7,756 nucleotides of DNA from Kiritimatiellia bacterium. GTDB lineage: Bacteria; Verrucomicrobiota; Kiritimatiellia; UBA8416; SLMC01. The notes below the pieces were generated by a model. The model ran no database searches. It was not told where the DNA came from and was given only the letters and a program-made list of their open reading frames with translations. This document shows, piece by piece, positions 5,397 through 7,756 of this stretch; position 1 is the stretch's first letter, and each line of letters opens with the position of its first letter. The position numbers and the translations under genes are program-made. The stretch is from positions 1 through 7,756 of the forward strand of contig SLMC01000425.1 of NCBI GenBank assembly GCA_007133745.1. The letters are read 5' to 3'.

Positions 5397-7429
5397 TACA
5401 ACGCCGCCGTTTTCCGCTCCAAAACCAGCGCGCAGCGGCTGGGCAGGTAGACCCGCAGCACGGTGCGCTGCGTCTCGCCGTCCACCATCGGCGCCAGATC
5501 GTAATCCTGGTCCGGCGCCAGACGTTCATGCCCGCCGAAACGACCTTCGTCCGTATCCAGAATCAGGCGATACGCTCCCGGCGGCACGTCCACCGCATAG
5601 TTCTCCAGGGAGCGATCGGGGTGAAAATTGAAGAAAAAGAACAAACCGCCCCGCTCGAACACGAGAACCTTGTCTTCGTTTCGCAACTGCAGCATGCGCG
5701 GCTTTGCCGTTGATGTCGCGGGCCGATCCCTAAACACAGCCAGCATGGCCCGATCGAAGTCGGCCAAACAGTGAAACTTGAGATTCGGATCGTCGCGCAG
5801 ACGCCATTGCCGCCGCGCATAGCGATAGCTCCATCCGTTGCCTTCGCGCGGAAAATCGACCCATTCCGGATGGCCGAACTCGTTGCCCATGAACGTCAGG
5901 TATCCGCCGCCTGCCGAGGCCAGAGTGGCTAGCCGCATCATTTTGTGCAAAGCCATGCCGCGATCCACCCGCACATCGGTATCGGCCGAGCCCATGGCAT
6001 GGTACATGGAGGCATCCATCATCTCGAAAATGGCGGTCTTGCCGCCCACCAGCGACTGATCGTGCGACTCCACGTAGCTCACGGTCCGTTCCTCGGCGCG
6101 GCGGTTGGTCAATTCATGCCACAGCCAGGCGATATCCCAGTCCTCGTCGCGCGTATCCTTGATCAGCTTGAACCAGCAGTCCGGTACGCCCATGGCCATT
6201 CGATAGTCGAATCCGACGCCGCCCTGTTCGCGCGGCGCCGCCAGGCCCGGCATGCCGCTGACGTCCTCGGCGACGGTTACGGCATCCGGACGCACCTGAT
6301 GGATCAGCGTGTTGGCCAGGGTCAAGTAGGCCAAGGCGTCTTCATCCACGTTCCCGTCGAAATACCGTTCGTAACCGTCGAACGCCGCGCCGAGCCCGTG
6401 ATCGCGGTACAGCATGCTGGTGACGCCGTCGAACCGAAAGCCGTCCACGCGGTACTCGTCCAGCCAGTAGCGGCAATTGGACAGCAAAAAATGCAAGACG
6501 CCGATCTTTCCGTAATCGAAGCAGCGCGAATCCCAGGCTTGATGAACGCCACGCGCGCCTTCGTGGAAATACTGGTGTTCCGTACCGTCGAACCGACTCA
6601 GGCCTTCCACCTCGTTCCTGACGGCATGGGAGTGGACCAGATCCATGATCACCCGCATGCCGAGCCCGTGCGCCTCGTCGATCAGCGCCTTGAGTTCGTC
6701 CGGCGTCCCGAACCGCGAGGATGCGGCAAAATAGTTTGAAACATGATATCCGAACGATCCGTAATAGGGATGCTCCATGAGCGCCATGATCTGCAGCGTG
6801 TTGTAGCCGGCCTCCGCGATGCGCGGCAGAATGCCGCGCCGAAACTCGGCGTAGGTGCCGACCCCTTCGGTTTCCTGGGCCATCCCGACATGCGCCTCGT
6901 AGATCAGCAGCGGCGCATCCGGCGCCGCCGGCCGCGCGTGCCTCCAGACGTAGGGCGTCGGCGGCATCCAAACCTGCGCATTGAAAATGCCGGTATGGGG
7001 ATCCTGCACCACGCGCCGGGCATGAGACGGAATACGGTCGCCCTCCCCGCCCGGCCAATGGACCCGCAAACGGTAAGGGCAGTCGTGCGGTAGCGTCGCG
7101 GAAGGGAAGCGCAGTTCCCAGACGCCGTTCCCCTCGGCGGCGGGCCGAAGCTGAAAGGCTTTCAGCGGGGTCCAGTCGCAAAAGGGTCCGATCAGAAACA
7201 GCGAGGAGGCGTTCGGCGCCCATTCCCGGAAAACGAGGGTGTCGCCCCGGCGATGCAGACCGAAAAACTCGTGGCCGCAGGCGAAATTCGCCAGCGTCCC
7301 GTCCGGTCCTGCCAGGCGGGCTTCCAAACGGCGCGCGCTCATGCGCCGACGTTCAAGCGCCGCATGAAAAGGAGCCAGATAGGGATCGTCAGAAAGGGTT
7401 GACGAGAGGCCGCTGGAGCATGGTTTCAT
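5396..7429 (-). CDS. glgB: 1,4-alpha-glucan branching enzyme, eukaryote-like (GBE1/GH13_8-type)
   Basis: This enzyme cuts an alpha-1,4-glucan chain and rejoins it as an alpha-1,6 branch during glycogen synthesis in the cytoplasm. The 677 residues have an N-terminal CBM48-like domain (about 45-150, with REWAPNASSLFLIGPFCDW at 68-86), a GH13 catalytic barrel (about 170-560) and a C-terminal beta domain (about 580-677). GH13 regions are intact: DLVHSH at 263-268, GFRFDGV with nucleophile D334, AEDVSG with acid/base E388, and ESHDQ with H456 and D457. Several blocks follow animal GBE1 and plant branching enzymes rather than E. coli GlgB: YYGSFGYHVSNYFAASSRFG (222-241), LSNCRYWLDEYRVDGFRFDG (316-335) and MGNEFGHPEW (514-523). 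Length also fits GBE1 (about 700). The N-terminal DDPYLAPF matches the DPYL segment of that subfamily, so the ATG at 7429 is preferred although it overlaps glgA by 41 bases and lacks a Shine-Dalgarno sequence. Confidence 0.96.
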   Translation of the reverse strand: MKPCSSGLSSTLSDDPYLAPFHAALERRRMSARRLEARLAGPDGTLANFACGHEFFGLHRRGDTLVFREWAPNASSLFLIGPFCDWTPLKAFQLRPAAEGNGVWELRFPSATLPHDCPYRLRVHWPGGEGDRIPSHARRVVQDPHTGIFNAQVWMPPTPYVWRHARPAAPDAPLLIYEAHVGMAQETEGVGTYAEFRRGILPRIAEAGYNTLQIMALMEHPYYGSFGYHVSNYFAASSRFGTPDELKALIDEAHGLGMRVIMDLVHSHAVRNEVEGLSRFDGTEHQYFHEGARGVHQAWDSRCFDYGKIGVLHFLLSNCRYWLDEYRVDGFRFDGVTSMLYRDHGLGAAFDGYERYFDGNVDEDALAYLTLANTLIHQVRPDAVTVAEDVSGMPGLAAPREQGGVGFDYRMAMGVPDCWFKLIKDTRDEDWDIAWLWHELTNRRAEERTVSYVESHDQSLVGGKTAIFEMMDASMYHAMGSADTDVRVDRGMALHKMMRLATLASAGGGYLTFMGNEFGHPEWVDFPREGNGWSYRYARRQWRLRDDPNLKFHCLADFDRAMLAVFRDRPATSTAKPRMLQLRNEDKVLVFERGGLFFFFNFHPDRSLENYAVDVPPGAYRLILDTDEGRFGGHERLAPDQDYDLAPMVDGETQRTVLRVYLPSRCALVLERKTAAL

Positions 7430-7756
7430 AAATATCGAAGTATTTTTGCGCTGTCACGGCATGATTGAACGATGCTAAACTCTCCCGCATGACACGGGCC
7501 ACTTGATGGGCCCGAACCGATTGGGGCAAACGGTAAAAGCGCATGGCCTGGTCCATGGCCCAACGCAATCCGGGACAGTCGTACACCTTGAAAACGAACC
7601 CGTTGCCCCGATTTCGGGCGACATCCATATCCGTCACCGTATCGTGCAAACCGCCGGTATCGTTCACGATCGGCAGCGAACCGTAAATACAACTGATCAT
7701 CTGCGGCAAACCGCAGGGCTCGAACAACGAAGGCATCAGCAAAAAATCCGAGGCCG
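7389..7756 (-). CDS. glgA: Glycogen synthase GlgA, C-terminal 121 residues (partial, cut by the window edge)
   Basis: Glycogen synthase (GT5) extends alpha-1,4-glucan chains from ADP- or UDP-glucose. The visible part begins inside the C-terminal Rossmann domain with ASDFLLMPSLFEPCGLPQM, the hallmark substrate-binding segment of bacterial synthases (PSRFEPCGLxQ in E. coli). It continues with YGSLPIVNDTGGLHDTV, the glycine-rich loop TGGL. The frame stays open to the edge, so the gene continues outside the window and its start is not visible. The C-terminal helix reads SLASFNHAVTAQKYFDIYE, where E. coli-type enzymes have an FSW...A..Y..LY pattern; the ending MLQRPLVNPF adds a short tail. It overlaps glgB by 41 bases in another frame, indicating an operon and probable translational coupling. 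Confidence 0.95.
   Translation of the reverse strand, partial: ASDFLLMPSLFEPCGLPQMISCIYGSLPIVNDTGGLHDTVTDMDVARNRGNGFVFKVYDCPGLRWAMDQAMRFYRLPQSVRAHQVARVMRESLASFNHAVTAQKYFDIYETMLQRPLVNPF

Noticed and set aside
5326..5529. Small minus-strand frame across the 3' end of glgB and the gap
   Set aside because: It overlaps conserved glgB codons in another frame and runs through a palindrome and simple repeats. It is arginine- and tryptophan-rich by composition and has no ribosome binding site.
5945..6739. 264-codon open frame on the plus strand inside glgB
   Set aside because: Its translation is an antisense shadow of the GH13 barrel with no recognisable motif.

Overview
The window comes from a GC-rich bacterium (roughly 60% G+C by eye) with dense genes and short gaps. 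Three features suggest the Planctomycetes-Verrucomicrobia-Chlamydiae group, perhaps a Verrucomicrobiota or Kiritimatiellota relative. These are an FHA-Ser/Thr kinase fusion, a branching enzyme of the eukaryote-like (GBE1-type) subfamily, and recJ coupled to an upstream gene that may be secDF, the order found in chlamydiae. This placement is an inference; no rRNA or other marker is present.

Plus strand, 1-3171: the last codons of an upstream gene overlap the GTG start of recJ (single-strand DNA exonuclease). After 46 bases comes an FHA-domain Ser/Thr protein kinase. Its start codon lies only about 10 bases after a candidate -10 box and has no Shine-Dalgarno sequence, so it may be leaderless.

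Convergent gap, 3172-3350: no gene. It holds a small GC-rich hairpin and a longer GT/CA-rich imperfect hairpin that may insulate the two converging transcripts.

Minus strand, 5224 to 3351: a probable two-gene operon, a PHP-domain metallohydrolase followed by a TIM-barrel sugar-phosphate isomerase/epimerase-like protein. Both have an AAGGGA ribosome binding site, and a sigma70-like promoter precedes the first gene. The substrate is unknown.

Gap 5225-5395: the operon promoter, a cluster of degenerate CTTCGTC-like repeats, and a perfect hairpin touching the glgB stop codon.

Minus strand, 7756 to 5396: the C-terminal part of glgA (glycogen synthase), overlapping glgB (branching enzyme) by 41 bases. 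Together they would elongate and branch storage glucan.

No tRNA, rRNA, CRISPR array, insertion sequence or phage gene was seen. Most of the window is recognisable housekeeping and storage metabolism. The least understood parts are the PHP/isomerase pair and the target of the kinase.
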